Shown one piece after another: positions 5,726 to 6,230 of a stretch of 6,230 nucleotides of DNA (positions are counted from its first letter, which is position 1; each line of letters opens with the position of its first letter). The notes beneath the pieces were generated by a model that searched no databases, was not told the DNA's origin, and worked only from the letters and a program-made list of their open reading frames with translations. Made by a program: the position numbers and the translations under genes. This DNA is from Spirochaetota bacterium (GTDB lineage Bacteria > Spirochaetota > GWE2-31-10 > MWDO01): contig JAGOCL010000161.1 in NCBI GenBank assembly GCA_017998755.1, positions 1 through 6,230 on the forward strand. The letters run 5' to 3'.

Positions 5726-6230
5726 TTATACGCTTTCCGATAAATTTTTCATAATATATTTCAATAAACTATCGTAACTATTCAAATAAAAATGCGTAAA
5801 TTGTAGCGCAACGGCAAGCCCGTTTTTCTTTACTATTTTTGCGTCGACGTCGATTTCCTTGTTGTCGATTTCAAAAATTATGTGTTCTAAGAGGTTGCCT
5901 TCCGCTAACTCGATTGTCTCACAATCCGAATACAGAGAGATCGCCAAGCCGCCGATAGATATATCCAAAACTTTTGACGATATCCTTTTTCCGCTTTTTA
6001 ATTTAAAAAAAGCTCTGACAAAATCGTCGTCTTTTGGCGTAATTCTTATATATTTTCGATCCGATACGTGATTTTTGAATTTCTTACATATAATATTCAT
6101 CTTATCCTGCAACCGTTCGCAATCGATCGGTTTAACGTAAAATCCGATGAGATTATACGACTGAATTCTTTTTATAAACAAACTGTTCGCCGATAACGCC
6201 GTACCGAGAATAAAAATTTGAGATAAATTT
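5726..6230 (-). CDS. Receiver-like/PilZ domain protein, 5' end missing
   Basis: The reading frame is open to the right edge, giving 167 visible residues, so the gene starts outside the window; the in-frame TTG at 6181 is not the real start. Numbering from the first complete codon, residues 5-46 look like the end of a CheY-like receiver. There is a strand IFILGTA with a Thr-Ala at its end, a helix, then GFYVKPIDCERL containing the conserved Lys-Pro pair (K33, P34) and the last amphipathic helix. Residues about 57-160 are a PilZ domain, with the cyclic-di-GMP contact motif R-x-x-x-R (DRKYIR, R58 and R62) and D-x-S-x-G-G (DISIGG, 89-94). Both motifs are intact, so nucleotide binding is expected. 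A receiver-PilZ protein would join a phosphorylation signal to a second-messenger signal, often in motility or envelope control. The aspartate that would be phosphorylated is out of view. The PilZ call is strong; the receiver call is good but partial. Confidence 0.88.
   Translation of the reverse strand, partial: NLSQIFILGTALSANSLFIKRIQSYNLIGFYVKPIDCERLQDKMNIICKKFKNHVSDRKYIRITPKDDDFVRAFFKLKSGKRISSKVLDISIGGLAISLYSDCETIELAEGNLLEHIIFEIDNKEIDVDAKIVKKNGLAVALQFTHFYLNSYDSLLKYIMKNLSESV

Noticed and set aside
1..6230. Mobile element, CRISPR array or defence system
   Set aside because: No transposase, integrase, terminal inverted repeats, target duplications, regularly spaced direct repeats or nuclease/effector motifs beyond RNase III were seen; gene order is consistent with core chromosome.

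Overview
The window reads as a compact bacterial chromosome segment in which every supportable gene lies on the minus strand, so transcription runs from high to low coordinates. Base composition is A+T-rich (GC in the mid to upper 30s percent, estimated by eye), yet TCG, GCG and CGA triplets are common. Housekeeping genes (acyl carrier protein, RNase III, IspG) are mixed with exported proteins of unknown function, a TPR protein, a beta-propeller-like protein and a PilZ protein. That mix and the sequence style suggest a spirochaete-like or other deep-branching Gram-negative-type bacterium. This placement is inference: there is no rRNA or other decisive marker.

Layout in order of transcription. 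(1) 6230-5726: the 3' part of a gene for a receiver-like domain joined to a PilZ (cyclic-di-GMP binding) domain; its true start lies beyond the right edge. (2) A sigma70-type promoter (TTGACA, 17-bp spacer, TAAGAT) and a strong Shine-Dalgarno sequence lead into acpP (5643-5407). (3) 5406-5138 is a 269-nt non-coding stretch rich in GC inverted repeats, with a terminator-like structure that has a mutually exclusive alternative fold. (4) rnc (TTG start, 5137-4349), ispG (4371-3331) and a signal-peptide TPR protein (3341-2313) overlap by 23 and 11 nt. A 603-residue exported protein (2285-474) follows after 27 nt. These four look like one transcription unit. (5) After a 78-nt gap with its own promoter (TTGACT, 17-bp spacer, TATTAT), an exported WD40/beta-propeller-like protein begins at 395 and runs off the left edge.

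Functionally the core supplies the fatty-acid carrier protein, double-stranded RNA processing and the penultimate step of the MEP isoprenoid pathway. The downstream genes appear to supply envelope or periplasmic proteins whose roles cannot be read from sequence. No CRISPR array, transposase, tRNA, rRNA or phage gene was seen. The points most worth a second look are the switch-like RNA between acpP and rnc, the nine-A tract inside the promoter spacer of the beta-propeller gene, the receiver-PilZ fusion cut by the right edge, and the large unrecognised exported protein.
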